This document shows, piece by piece, positions 18,173 to 26,079 of a stretch of DNA of 64,000 nucleotides. The DNA comes from UBA11606 sp965243715 (GTDB lineage: Bacteria > Actinomycetota > Acidimicrobiia > Acidimicrobiales > Aldehydirespiratoraceae), in assembly GCA_965243715.1 (NCBI GenBank), contig CBDEVU010000017.1:186001-250000 (forward strand). Direction: 5' to 3'. Both the position numbers and the translations under genes were made by a program. The notes under the pieces are model-generated. The model worked only from the letters and a program-made list of their open reading frames with translations, was not told where the DNA came from and searched no databases. Positions within the stretch are counted from its first letter, which is position 1. Each line of letters opens with the position of its first letter.

Positions 18173-19540
18173 TCACAGCATAGGTGCGGCGCCATGATGG
18201 TCGGTGCGCTGTTGGAAAGCATCGCCCACAGCGACGAGCGTTCGTTCCGAAAACGGCTGGCCGATCAGTTGGAAACCGATAGGCAACCCGTCGTCCGCGA
18301 ACCCGCCCGGCAAAGCAATCGCCGGTAGTCCCGCGCCGTTCACTGGGAAAGTGAATTGCGTGGTCGACGGAATCAAAGGAACACCGTTCACTTCGGTCGC
18401 CCCGTGACTAAGCGCTTGATTGGGGTTGACTGGTGCGATGAGGAGATCGACGGCTTGGTCTTCGAAGACGTTGAGATAGTCGACTTCAAGTTGTTGACGT
18501 TGAGCCTGCGCGGCGGCGAAGGCGGGTGCGAGAATCGCCGCGCCGTCGTCCATGATCGCCCTCGGTTCGTCGCCGATCAACTCACCCTTGTCGTGGCGCA
18601 AGTGCTCCAACAGAGCCGCTGACTCTGCGAACACGATCGCCGCCCCCGCCGCGAAATGTTCAGCGCTGTTTGGCACTTCGACGCCGGTCACCGCGCCCAG
18701 CACGCCACCGAGGATGTCGACCGCTTGCTCCATCGTGGCTCGGACCTGCGAATCGGTATCGAATCCCGCGAAGAACGACTCGTTCGGTACGCCCAGTCGA
18801 AGCGAATCGACCGAGCGAGCAGGGGGAAGAAGTTGACGGGTCGAATACGGGTCGAGGGATGAATAGCCCGAAATCACCTCGAGCAGAACCCCGCAATCGG
18901 TTGCGGTACGTGCCATCGGCCCGACCGTGTCGTAAGTCCACGAGATGAGGTGTACGCCGTCGCGGGGAACAAGGCCCCGGGTTGTCTTGATGGCGGTCGT
19001 TCCGCAGTAGTTGGACGGAATGCGAACCGATCCACCAGTGTCGGTACCGAGGGCGCCAAAGACCTGCCGACTGGCCAGCGCGGCGGCGTTACCGCCCGAA
19101 GATCCGCCGGTCATCCGCTTCGTGTCCCAAGGGTTATACGACGCAGGGCACGACACTCCGTAAGCCAATTCGTGGGTGTTGGTTTTGCCGATGATGACCG
19201 CCCCCGCGGCCCGCAGGCGGCGCACTGTGGTGGCGTCACGTTCTGGGACGAAGCCCCGCAACGCGTCGCAGTTTGCTTCGGTGGCGACCCCCGCTGTGAA
19301 GAACAGGTCTTTGAGAGCAATCGGCACCCCATGAAGCGGACCGATAGGGGCCAAGGTATCGAGTTCGGCTGCCGTGGCCCGGGCCGAAGCGGCCATGACA
19401 TGACTAAAGGAGTGGATGGCCCCGTCGGTCGTGGCGATTCGAGCCAGGCAATCCTCGACGAGTTGCGCGGCGCTCGTTTTGCCCTTGCGGACCGCGATGG
19501 CGGCGTCCAAAAGGCTGGTGTGGGTTGGGGACAGGGTCAT
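18173..19540 (-). CDS. amidase (amidase signature family)
   Basis: Amidase of 455 residues with the Ser-cisSer-Lys triad context. ALKDLFFTAG carries the catalytic Lys, MTGGSSGGNAAALAS the glycine-serine stretch, and ALGTDTGGSVRIPS the nucleophile Ser. It hydrolyses amides to acid and ammonia; the aryl or alkyl preference is not predictable. I chose the ATG at 19540, which has AGGAG 9 nt upstream; the frame is open further up but would overlap the ATPase gene. It sits in an operon behind an ABC importer of the urea/amide type, which fits uptake then hydrolysis. Confidence 0.93.
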   Translation of the reverse strand: MTLSPTHTSLLDAAIAVRKGKTSAAQLVEDCLARIATTDGAIHSFSHVMAASARATAAELDTLAPIGPLHGVPIALKDLFFTAGVATEANCDALRGFVPERDATTVRRLRAAGAVIIGKTNTHELAYGVSCPASYNPWDTKRMTGGSSGGNAAALASRQVFGALGTDTGGSVRIPSNYCGTTAIKTTRGLVPRDGVHLISWTYDTVGPMARTATDCGVLLEVISGYSSLDPYSTRQLLPPARSVDSLRLGVPNESFFAGFDTDSQVRATMEQAVDILGGVLGAVTGVEVPNSAEHFAAGAAIVFAESAALLEHLRHDKGELIGDEPRAIMDDGAAILAPAFAAAQAQRQQLEVDYLNVFEDQAVDLLIAPVNPNQALSHGATEVNGVPLIPSTTQFTFPVNGAGLPAIALPGGFADDGLPIGFQLIGQPFSERTLVAVGDAFQQRTDHHGAAPML

Positions 19541-19553
19541 GTCGTTGGGCTCC

Positions 19554-20237
19554 TTAGATGACGAGTCGGGCTGATAGTCGCTGGTGGAGGTCAGGGTCGG
19601 TGGTGGTACCAGCGTCGATGATTTCGCCCTTTTCAATGACGACGAACCGGTCACCAAGGCGGGTAGCGAGGGCGAGGTGTTGTTCGACGAGGAGCACCCC
19701 GCGGCCCGCAGATCGGGCTTCTTCGAGGTGACGACCGAGCCGGTCGACGTTGGCTGGTTGGAGGCCTTCGGTTGGTTCGTCCATCACTAGGATCGCCGCG
19801 GTGGATTTGAGCGCGATGGCCGCGGCGAGCATCTTTTGTTCCCCACCCGAAAGCGTTCCCGCGAATTGTCCAACTCGTCCCGCTAGCGCCTCGGGAAACA
19901 GGGCCAAGATGGCGTCGTATTGTTCGGGGTTAAAGCCGTTGAGGCGCAAATTGTCGGCCACCGAGATTTCGGCGAACACGCCGCGCTCCTGGTAGGTGGC
20001 TCGCAGTCCGAGGCCAACCCGAAGCGACGGCGGACGCCGCGTGACGTCGACCCCGTTGAGCGTGATCGTTCCCGACGTCGCGGCAATCACCCCCATCAAA
20101 GTCTTGACCAGCGTGGTTTTGCCGACACCGTTTCGACCCACGACAGCGACGATCTCACCGCGGTCGACGCTGATCGACAGTCCGTGAAGAACGGCTGCTG
20201 TGCCGTAGCCAGCCCGCAGGTCTAACGCTTGGAGCAT
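19554..20237 (-). CDS. ABC transporter ATPase, LivF/UrtE type
   Basis: Second ATPase of the branched-chain amino acid/urea importer class, 227 residues. Walker A is GRNGVGKTT, the signature is LSGGEQKML, Walker B is ILVMDEPTEGL, and the H-loop is LLVEQHL. It works with the permease-ATPase fusion upstream; its start overlaps that gene's stop by 1 nt at 20237. No urease genes are in view, so an amide substrate is at least as likely as urea. Confidence 0.93.
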   Translation of the reverse strand: MLQALDLRAGYGTAAVLHGLSISVDRGEIVAVVGRNGVGKTTLVKTLMGVIAATSGTITLNGVDVTRRPPSLRVGLGLRATYQERGVFAEISVADNLRLNGFNPEQYDAILALFPEALAGRVGQFAGTLSGGEQKMLAAAIALKSTAAILVMDEPTEGLQPANVDRLGRHLEEARSAGRGVLLVEQHLALATRLGDRFVVIEKGEIIDAGTTTDPDLHQRLSARLVI

Positions 20238-21976
20238 TAGTGGTCCACCCCGAGGTAAACGGCTCGAACTTCGGGGTCGGCCTCGACCGCCTCAACTGTT
20301 CCGTCGGCGATTAGACCACCACGGGCTAACACGGTGACGCGACCCGCGACCGCTCTGATAAAGGCCATATCGTGTTCGACGATGATGATGGGGAGATCAA
20401 GGGTGGCGTGCAGGTCACGCAACAACGCCGCCGCGTGACGACTTTCGGCCGCGGTCATCCCCGCCGTTGGCTCGTCCAACAGCAACAACCGGCACTCTCC
20501 CGCCATCGCCATGGCCATTTCCAGCCATTGCTTTTCCCCGTGGGACAGTGCCCCGGCCAAGGCTTTGCCTTTCGCCCCGAGTCCGGTGCGTTCAAGGATC
20601 TGGACCGTCCCCGGGCCAATCTCGGCAGTCCAGCGACTCCGGGCCAAGAACCACGGTGACGAAGTGGCTCCCCATGCGGCCACCGCGATGTTCTCGTCGA
20701 TCGACAGTGAATCAATAACATGCGGCGCCTGGAACTTGCGGGCTACTCCACCGCGGGCGAACCGCCAGGCGGGGCGGGCGGTGAAATCATCGCCGAATAT
20801 CGTGATCGTTCCCGCTTGATGGGCCTGCTGTCCGCCCAAGATGTCGAGCAGGGTTGACTTGCCCGCCCCGTTGGGTCCGATGAGGCAGCGCAATTCGGCA
20901 CGCTCCATCGACAGCGAAACCGAGTCGAGAACGACGAACGAACCGAAGGCTTTGGCGACCTGCTTCACATCGAGAACCGCGCCAGCCGGCATCGCCGACT
21001 CAAGGACTACCCGGGGCACCAGTTCAACCGGGCGAGGGGTCCGGCTCGGCCGTCCGAGAAGGGACAGTGCGCCAGGCACGAGCCCTTTCGGGAAGAGGAC
21101 GGTTGCGGTGATGAAGATGACTCCGGTGGCTAGCACCCAGTACTGAAGCCAAGCGTCGGCGAGGGCGGCGGCGGTGAAGTTTATGGCGAGCGTGCCGATG
21201 ACGGGGCCCAGCACCGTTCCCCGGCCCCCGATCAGCGTCCACAGCACCACGTTGGTGGCCAGGGTGAAGCCGAAGATTCCTGGCGACACGAATCCGGTGC
21301 GGTGAACGTAGAGCGATCCGGCCAGTCCGGCCAGCGCGCCACTCAATGCGTAGACCCAGACCTTGAGCGCCACGGTGTCGTAGCCCAGGGCTTGCATCCG
21401 GCGTTCGTTGTCTCGCACACCGATGAGAACGGTGCCGATCGGGCGGGTCACCAAGACCCCGACCGCGGCGATCAAGAAAACGGCAAAAATTGTGATGGCT
21501 AGGTCCTGGCCCGCCTCGCTGAACTCAAGGCCAAAAAAGTTGAATCGGGGGACGTCGGTGAGTCCGTTGAAGCCGCCGGTGACATCTCGCCACTGCTCGG
21601 CGATCTTTTCGAAGGTGAGCGAGAGCATCAAGGTGAGCAAGCCCACTACCACCAGCGACAAGCGGCGACGAAACGCGGCCGCGCCGATGAGAGCGGAGAG
21701 GGTCATGCCGATCAGCGCCGACGCCAGTAGGGCCAAGGGCGACAGTTCGGCCGACGCTGCGGTGATCCGCGCCGTGAGGTAAGCGGCGGTGCCAAACGGC
21801 AGCAACTGGCCGAGCGACAAGATTCCCGCGTAGCCCCAGACGAGGTCCAAGCTCACAGCCAACACCGCCAGACTCAAAAACAGCGATAGCTGCCCAGAGC
21901 GGAAATCGCCGAGGACCAAACTTGCCATCGTGGCCACTGTCAAAGCGAGGAGAACACGCGCCGCTAAAGCGTTCAT
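20237..21976 (-). CDS. ABC transporter permease-ATPase fusion (LivM-LivG / UrtC-UrtD type)
   Basis: One polypeptide of 579 residues joins two normally separate subunits. Residues 1 to about 320 are a LivM/UrtC-type permease with about ten membrane helices (start MNALAARVLLALTV; loop GVRDNERRMQALGYD). Residues about 340-579 are the LivG/UrtD ATPase with Walker A GPNGAGKSTLLD, signature ALSHGEKQWLEM and Walker B LLLLDEPTAGM. The signature serine-glycine is shifted to SHGEKQ, as is usual in the UrtD branch. The ATG at 21976 overlaps the upstream permease stop as ATGA. The membrane half and cytosolic half are joined by a proline-rich linker. Confidence 0.92.
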   Translation of the reverse strand: MNALAARVLLALTVATMASLVLGDFRSGQLSLFLSLAVLAVSLDLVWGYAGILSLGQLLPFGTAAYLTARITAASAELSPLALLASALIGMTLSALIGAAAFRRRLSLVVVGLLTLMLSLTFEKIAEQWRDVTGGFNGLTDVPRFNFFGLEFSEAGQDLAITIFAVFLIAAVGVLVTRPIGTVLIGVRDNERRMQALGYDTVALKVWVYALSGALAGLAGSLYVHRTGFVSPGIFGFTLATNVVLWTLIGGRGTVLGPVIGTLAINFTAAALADAWLQYWVLATGVIFITATVLFPKGLVPGALSLLGRPSRTPRPVELVPRVVLESAMPAGAVLDVKQVAKAFGSFVVLDSVSLSMERAELRCLIGPNGAGKSTLLDILGGQQAHQAGTITIFGDDFTARPAWRFARGGVARKFQAPHVIDSLSIDENIAVAAWGATSSPWFLARSRWTAEIGPGTVQILERTGLGAKGKALAGALSHGEKQWLEMAMAMAGECRLLLLDEPTAGMTAAESRHAAALLRDLHATLDLPIIIVEHDMAFIRAVAGRVTVLARGGLIADGTVEAVEADPEVRAVYLGVDH

Positions 21977-22827
21977 GCGCCAACTCCTTGCAGCGACGGA
22001 CGCCGAAACTGTAGGACCAATACCGCCAAACAGAGCGAGGCAATCTGGGCCCAGACGGCGTTGTAGTAGTGGATCACCGACGTCTGTACCGCGGCAACCA
22101 CCACAGCACCGACCAGCACTCCCCACAGTCGGTTGAAGCCCCCAACAATGACGACGAGAAAGGCGCCGGGAAGGTAGGTGAGACCGAGATTCGGCTCGAC
22201 CGCGCCGAGCGGAGCAACCAGCGCACCGGCGACGCCCGCTGTGGCGGCACCAATGGCGAAGGCGTAGATGTTGGCCCTGCGGGTCGGAATTCCGGCCGAT
22301 TCGGCCAGGTCACGGTCAGCAACGATGGCCCGCACGGTCAACCCAAATCGTGACCGGGTGAAAGCCGTCAACGTGGTGACAACAATGACCAGCGAAAGGC
22401 CGATAAGGACATAGCGGTAAGTTGGGAAGAGGACTCCTAGCGCGTTGGTTGCACCAGGAACCGGGTTCTCTACGCGGCGGAAGTCCTTGCTGAATAGCAC
22501 CTCCATCAACTGGCGCAAGATGATCGACAAACCAAACGTGGCCAAGATGGTCAACTCGGGTTGGCGATAGATACGCCGCACCAACGACACTTCGATGACC
22601 GCCCCTAGGACCCCGACGACGAGGGCCGCTACCGGTATGGCCAACCAGTGGCTCAGACCCTCATCGCCGACGAAAAAAGCGACATACGCGCCGATCATCA
22701 CGAACTCGCCGTGAGCGAGGTTGATGACGCCCATGAGGCCAAAAACGATCCCCAAACCGAGCGCGACGATCGCCAAGGTGGCGAAGAGGCTAACCCCGTT
22801 GAGCAGTTCCAGGGTGAGTGATTGCAA
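21973..22827 (-). CDS. ABC transporter permease, LivH/UrtB type
   Basis: Inner-membrane permease of 284 residues with alternating hydrophobic segments. Motifs are GLGIVFGLMGVINLAHGEFVM and LPGAFLVVIVGGFNRLWG, characteristic of LivH/UrtB. It forms the heterodimeric channel with the permease half of the downstream fusion gene, with which it overlaps by 4 nt. The start is 5 nt after the stop of the binding-protein gene. Confidence 0.93.
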   Translation of the reverse strand: MQSLTLELLNGVSLFATLAIVALGLGIVFGLMGVINLAHGEFVMIGAYVAFFVGDEGLSHWLAIPVAALVVGVLGAVIEVSLVRRIYRQPELTILATFGLSIILRQLMEVLFSKDFRRVENPVPGATNALGVLFPTYRYVLIGLSLVIVVTTLTAFTRSRFGLTVRAIVADRDLAESAGIPTRRANIYAFAIGAATAGVAGALVAPLGAVEPNLGLTYLPGAFLVVIVGGFNRLWGVLVGAVVVAAVQTSVIHYYNAVWAQIASLCLAVLVLQFRRPSLQGVGA

Positions 22828-22832
22828 GGGGC

Positions 22833-24158
22833 CTAGGACGGACTGCAGGTCTCGTCGGGTTCGACCGCCGGGAACTCCTGCACGATCAACTGCGAGCCAT
22901 CAGCTTGGATCTCCGCCACATAGATCGACTGCGACAGGTGGCGACTGTCGGTGATCGCGATATCACCGGAAGGGGTGGAAAGAGACAAGCCCTGCATGGC
23001 CCCGACGACCGCCTCGGTCTCGGTCGATTCTGCGGCGTTGGCCGCCGCCGCGTAGAGCAGGGCCGCGTCGTAGATGTGGGAGCTGAACGTCGCATGCGGC
23101 GCGGCGTCGGCCCCGAACCTCTCGGTGTAGCGGGCGACGAAGGCGGAGTTGGCCGGGTTATCGACCTCCTTGAAGTAGCCGAGCGTGACACGCATCCCTT
23201 CGGTGACGGCGGGACCCATGGCGGCTAGGACGTTCTCTTCGTAGATATTGGCGAGGCGCGGCACCGCTGCTTGACCGATACCGAAGTCGACCGCTTGGGT
23301 CTCGAAGGCAATGGCGTCACCACCGACGAGGGCGGGGAAGATCAGGTCCGCGCCCGAACCGGCAATCTGCTGGGCCACAGCGGCGAAGTCCTGGGTGCCG
23401 AGCGGGACGTACTCCTCACCAACGACCTCACCTCCGTTGGCTTCGATGTACTCGCGGGCTAACTCGAAGCTGTCCCGCGGCCACTGGTAATCGTTGCCGA
23501 CAAGGAACCACTTCGTTCCGCCCGTTTGTTCCATCATCCAAGGAATGGTCGGTTTCAGCTGTTGGCTCGGGACTTCCCCTGTGTTGAACATTACCGACGA
23601 ACACTCGCCCCCTTCGTAGAGCGCGGCGTAGATGTACAAGATGTTTGCCGCTTCGGCCAGTGGCCGGGCCGCTTCTCTGGTAGCGCTCGTATGGGTGCCC
23701 AATACGACATCAACGTTGTCGGAGTCGAGCAGTTGTTCCATTGCTTGACGCCCGACCGCGGGGTCGGTGGCATCGTCGGCGAGAAACATTGTGACAAGGC
23801 GTCCATTGATCCCGCCCGCGGCGTTGATGTCTTCTTCGATCAGTTCCGCGATGTTGGCCACCGGTGGGCCAAACACCCCGGCCGGCCCACTGTTGGAGAA
23901 CAAGATACCGATCCGAACCGGAGCCGCCGGTTCATCGGCCGCGACCGCCGTCTCGGACTCCGGTTCTTCGGCCGCGACCGCCGTCTCGGGCTCCGGTTCT
24001 TCGGCCGCGACCGCCGTCTCGGGCTCCGGTTCTTCGGCTGGCGTTGCGGTATCGTCGTCATCTCCGCAGGCGGCAGCGATGAGTCCCATGACCGCCACCA
24101 GCGAGCACAACAGCCACCAAGTTGTTCGACGACTCCGACCCTTACGGTGATTTAGCAT
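22833..24158 (-). CDS. ABC transporter substrate-binding lipoprotein, UrtA/AmiC type
   Basis: Binding protein of 441 residues that captures the ligand outside the membrane. It begins MLNHRKGRSRRTTWW, followed by a hydrophobic stretch and the lipobox LIAAACGDDDD, so it is a lipid-anchored lipoprotein. A flexible acidic linker follows, built of three 11-residue repeats (AAEEPEPETAV). The type 1 fold then has VRIGILFSNSGPAG, DDATDPAVGRQAM, TGEVPSQQLKP and FLVGNDYQWPRDS, the pattern of urea/short-chain amide binding proteins. I chose the ATG at 24158 over one six codons upstream because of GAGGT ahead of it. It heads the operon running to the P450. Confidence 0.93.
   Translation of the reverse strand: MLNHRKGRSRRTTWWLLCSLVAVMGLIAAACGDDDDTATPAEEPEPETAVAAEEPEPETAVAAEEPESETAVAADEPAAPVRIGILFSNSGPAGVFGPPVANIAELIEEDINAAGGINGRLVTMFLADDATDPAVGRQAMEQLLDSDNVDVVLGTHTSATREAARPLAEAANILYIYAALYEGGECSSVMFNTGEVPSQQLKPTIPWMMEQTGGTKWFLVGNDYQWPRDSFELAREYIEANGGEVVGEEYVPLGTQDFAAVAQQIAGSGADLIFPALVGGDAIAFETQAVDFGIGQAAVPRLANIYEENVLAAMGPAVTEGMRVTLGYFKEVDNPANSAFVARYTERFGADAAPHATFSSHIYDAALLYAAAANAAESTETEAVVGAMQGLSLSTPSGDIAITDSRHLSQSIYVAEIQADGSQLIVQEFPAVEPDETCSPS
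23941..24039 (-). repeat. 33-bp tandem repeat, three units, in the lipoprotein linker
   Basis: Three near-identical units of gcgaccgccgtctcgggctc... (23941, 23974, 24007) encode an 11-residue Glu/Pro/Ala-rich linker between the lipid anchor and the binding domain. Changes in unit number would alter tether length without shifting frame. Confidence 0.9.
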
Positions 24159-24173
24159 AGAACTAACCTCTTT

Positions 24174-24224
24174 CAATATGTCGCTAGTTCATGACATATT
24201 GACACATTCGGAGGATTAGGTCAA
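24174..24224 (-). promoter_or_regulatory. promoter of the amide-transport operon with an overlapping operator palindrome
   Basis: Reading toward the lipoprotein gene, a -35-like TTGACC (24219-24224) is followed after 17 bp by CAATAT (24196-24201). A perfect 9-bp inverted repeat, CAATATGTC at 24174-24182 and GACATATTG at 24193-24201, separated by 10 bp, overlaps the -10 and the start-site region, so bound protein would block transcription. The related sequence TRTGTCAAYRTGTC recurs at the start of the nearby ArsR gene. Confidence 0.65.
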
Positions 24225-24235
24225 CTAGCAAATAT

Positions 24236-25669
24236 TTATGACACGAGGGTGGCGGTTGGGACGTCGTCTAGGATGGCCACGCCGTTCGGCCTCGCCTCGC
24301 CCAGCAACAGACTCGACTCACCAGAGGGTTGGCGTAAGCGAGGACCGTTGAATCGCACGCGAGGCAAGCCATCGATCACCGCCATGGCATCCCACGCACG
24401 ATTTCGTCGACAAGCCAAGGCCCATAGGTGTAAAGCTTCGTAGACCCCTTCCGCCGCCGCAGAAACCGGTGGAGCGCACGCCCCAAAGCGACTCTCGTAG
24501 CGGGCGAGGAAGTCTCGGTTCGCGGTGGTGTCAAGGCTCTCGAAATAGCCCAACACGTTCCAGATGCCTGACGCATCGCGGCCCAGGTGTTCAACCACCG
24601 CATCATCGAGCAATGGGGCAAAAGTTCGGGTCGTTTCTCTAAGACCGAACCGTACAAACTCCCGCTCGAAACGAACGTGGTCTTGGCCAATAAAGCTCGA
24701 GATCACATGATCCGCGCCCGACCGGCGAATCGCTTCAAGCAACGACGCAAAATGGGTCGCTCCTACCGGCAAATATCCTTCTCCGGCCAGCGTGCCTCCC
24801 ATCTGTTCGATAATGGTGCGCGCCGTGCGGCCAACGGCACGCGGCCATGAATAATCGTTCCCGGTTAAAAACCATCGCCGACCTCCGGTCTCCGCGGCTA
24901 GTCGGGGCAGCGCCCAGTGCAACTGATCGACGGGAGTTTCACCGAACCGCACCAACAGTCGATGACGCCGCTGCGGTTCGCTCGTCGGCGTGTAGAGATA
25001 AGGCACGCCCGCGGCAACGGCGAGAGGGGCGGTGGCGGCGTAGGTAGCCGACGAGTGCATACCCAGAACCGAACTCAGCCTCGGTGTTCGCAGGAGGCGG
25101 CGCATCGCCAACTTACCCACGGTGGCGTCGGTGGCGTCGTCTGCGACCACGAGATGAACCGGACGACCAAGAACCCCGCCATCGCCGTTGATCTCCTCGA
25201 CCGCGAGTTCCGCGCAGTTCACCGTCGAGCGACCCATGATGCCCGCCGCGCCTGACAAACACGTTAGTAAGCCCACCGTTACCGAACCGGCGGCGGGCGG
25301 AGCACTCACCAGACCAAGTTCGGCCCCTAGGCGCTCGATTTCTTGATCGTCGATCGTTGCCCGAACCGTTACCCGGGTTCCGCCGCGATGATCAGGGGCA
25401 AAGAGGCAGGCAACTCGACCCGACCACGGCGACTCGTTGATCAAATCGATCCTCCGGTACGGCGTAGTCGACAAGATTCGCGCCGTCCCCTCCAAGCCGG
25501 TGAGTCCCCCCAAGGGAATGGCTAGGCGCACCAGACTGCCCGCAGAGAGACTCGCCGCCTCCGCGCCGAACAGCCAACCATCGGCGGGATTGCCTGTACC
25601 GAAACGACAGAATGCTTCGCCGGGCGCGAGGGCGAGATAGATTTCGTTGTTGAGGACTAACTCCCCCAT
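24236..25669 (-). CDS. SRPBCC domain fused to a UrtA/AmiC-type ligand-binding domain (cytoplasmic sensor?)
   Basis: Protein of 477 residues with no signal peptide or lipobox. Residues 1 to about 120 look like an SRPBCC/START ligand-pocket domain (LNNEIYLALAPGEAFCRF, RIDLINESPWSGRVAC). Residues about 130-477 form a type 1 binding-protein fold closely similar in motif order to the operon's own lipoprotein (SVTVGLLTCLSGAAG, VVADDATDATVGKLAM, WFLTGNDYSWPRAVGRT). In Pseudomonas, AmiC is such a cytoplasmic binding protein acting as an amide sensor, so a sensing role is inferred here. It starts 7 nt after the ArsR gene stop and is probably co-transcribed with it. The fusion is one I do not recall as described. 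Confidence 0.75.
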   Translation of the reverse strand: MGELVLNNEIYLALAPGEAFCRFGTGNPADGWLFGAEAASLSAGSLVRLAIPLGGLTGLEGTARILSTTPYRRIDLINESPWSGRVACLFAPDHRGGTRVTVRATIDDQEIERLGAELGLVSAPPAAGSVTVGLLTCLSGAAGIMGRSTVNCAELAVEEINGDGGVLGRPVHLVVADDATDATVGKLAMRRLLRTPRLSSVLGMHSSATYAATAPLAVAAGVPYLYTPTSEPQRRHRLLVRFGETPVDQLHWALPRLAAETGGRRWFLTGNDYSWPRAVGRTARTIIEQMGGTLAGEGYLPVGATHFASLLEAIRRSGADHVISSFIGQDHVRFEREFVRFGLRETTRTFAPLLDDAVVEHLGRDASGIWNVLGYFESLDTTANRDFLARYESRFGACAPPVSAAAEGVYEALHLWALACRRNRAWDAMAVIDGLPRVRFNGPRLRQPSGESSLLLGEARPNGVAILDDVPTATLVS

Positions 25670-25676
25670 GGCGCGG

Positions 25677-26036
25677 CTACCCCGGTTCGGCTTTCCGGTC
25701 GGCTGCGTCGGACGCTTCCTCCACCGCACTCGCCAAATCGCTCAACGAGTGGCGATACACCGACGTCAAGAACGCGACAACAGTGTCGGCGGGGCTAGTC
25801 GTCACCGAATAGTGCCGGTAGCGCCCATCTCGACGCTCCGAAACCAAGCCAGCGAGCCTCAGAACTCTCAAATGCCCCGACACCGCCGTTCGGCCAACGC
25901 CTGTGCAGCGCTCCGCCAGATCCCCCGCGGTAATCTCCCCCTCGTCGCCGATGATGCTAAGGATCGCTCGCCTCGTTGGGTCCGCCAAGGCGGAAAAGAC
26001 TGCGTCACTTTCGGAATTGGGCATCGGGCCATCCAT
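25677..26036 (-). CDS. ArsR-family winged-helix transcriptional regulator
   Basis: DNA-binding repressor of 119 residues, with the ArsR core ALADPTRRAILSIIGDEG, helix-turn-helix VGRTAVSGHLRVLRLAGLV and wing RRDGRYRHYSV. It lacks the CxC metal site of ArsR/SmtB sensors, so it does not look like a metal sensor; ArsR proteins paired with SRPBCC genes usually sense other cues. A start at 26024 is also possible. A sequence like the one in the transport-operon promoter lies 3 nt upstream of the start, which suggests autoregulation and control of the transport operon. Confidence 0.9.
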   Translation of the reverse strand: MDGPMPNSESDAVFSALADPTRRAILSIIGDEGEITAGDLAERCTGVGRTAVSGHLRVLRLAGLVSERRDGRYRHYSVTTSPADTVVAFLTSVYRHSLSDLASAVEEASDAADRKAEPG

Positions 26037-26038
26037 GA

Positions 26039-26052
26039 TATGTCAACGTGTC
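26039..26052. promoter_or_regulatory. putative ArsR operator at its own start
   Basis: TATGTCAACGTGTC here matches TGTGTCAATATGTC at 24194-24207 (reverse strand) in 11 of 14 positions. It lies between the divergent ArsR and gamma-glutamylcyclotransferase-like genes, so both could be affected. Confidence 0.5.
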
Positions 26053-26079
26053 GCTACGCGTCGAGTCTATGATCAGACT

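Noticed and set aside
23941..24039. CRISPR-like repeats
   Set aside because: The units are contiguous with no spacers and encode an in-frame peptide linker. No CRISPR array or cas gene was seen anywhere in the window.
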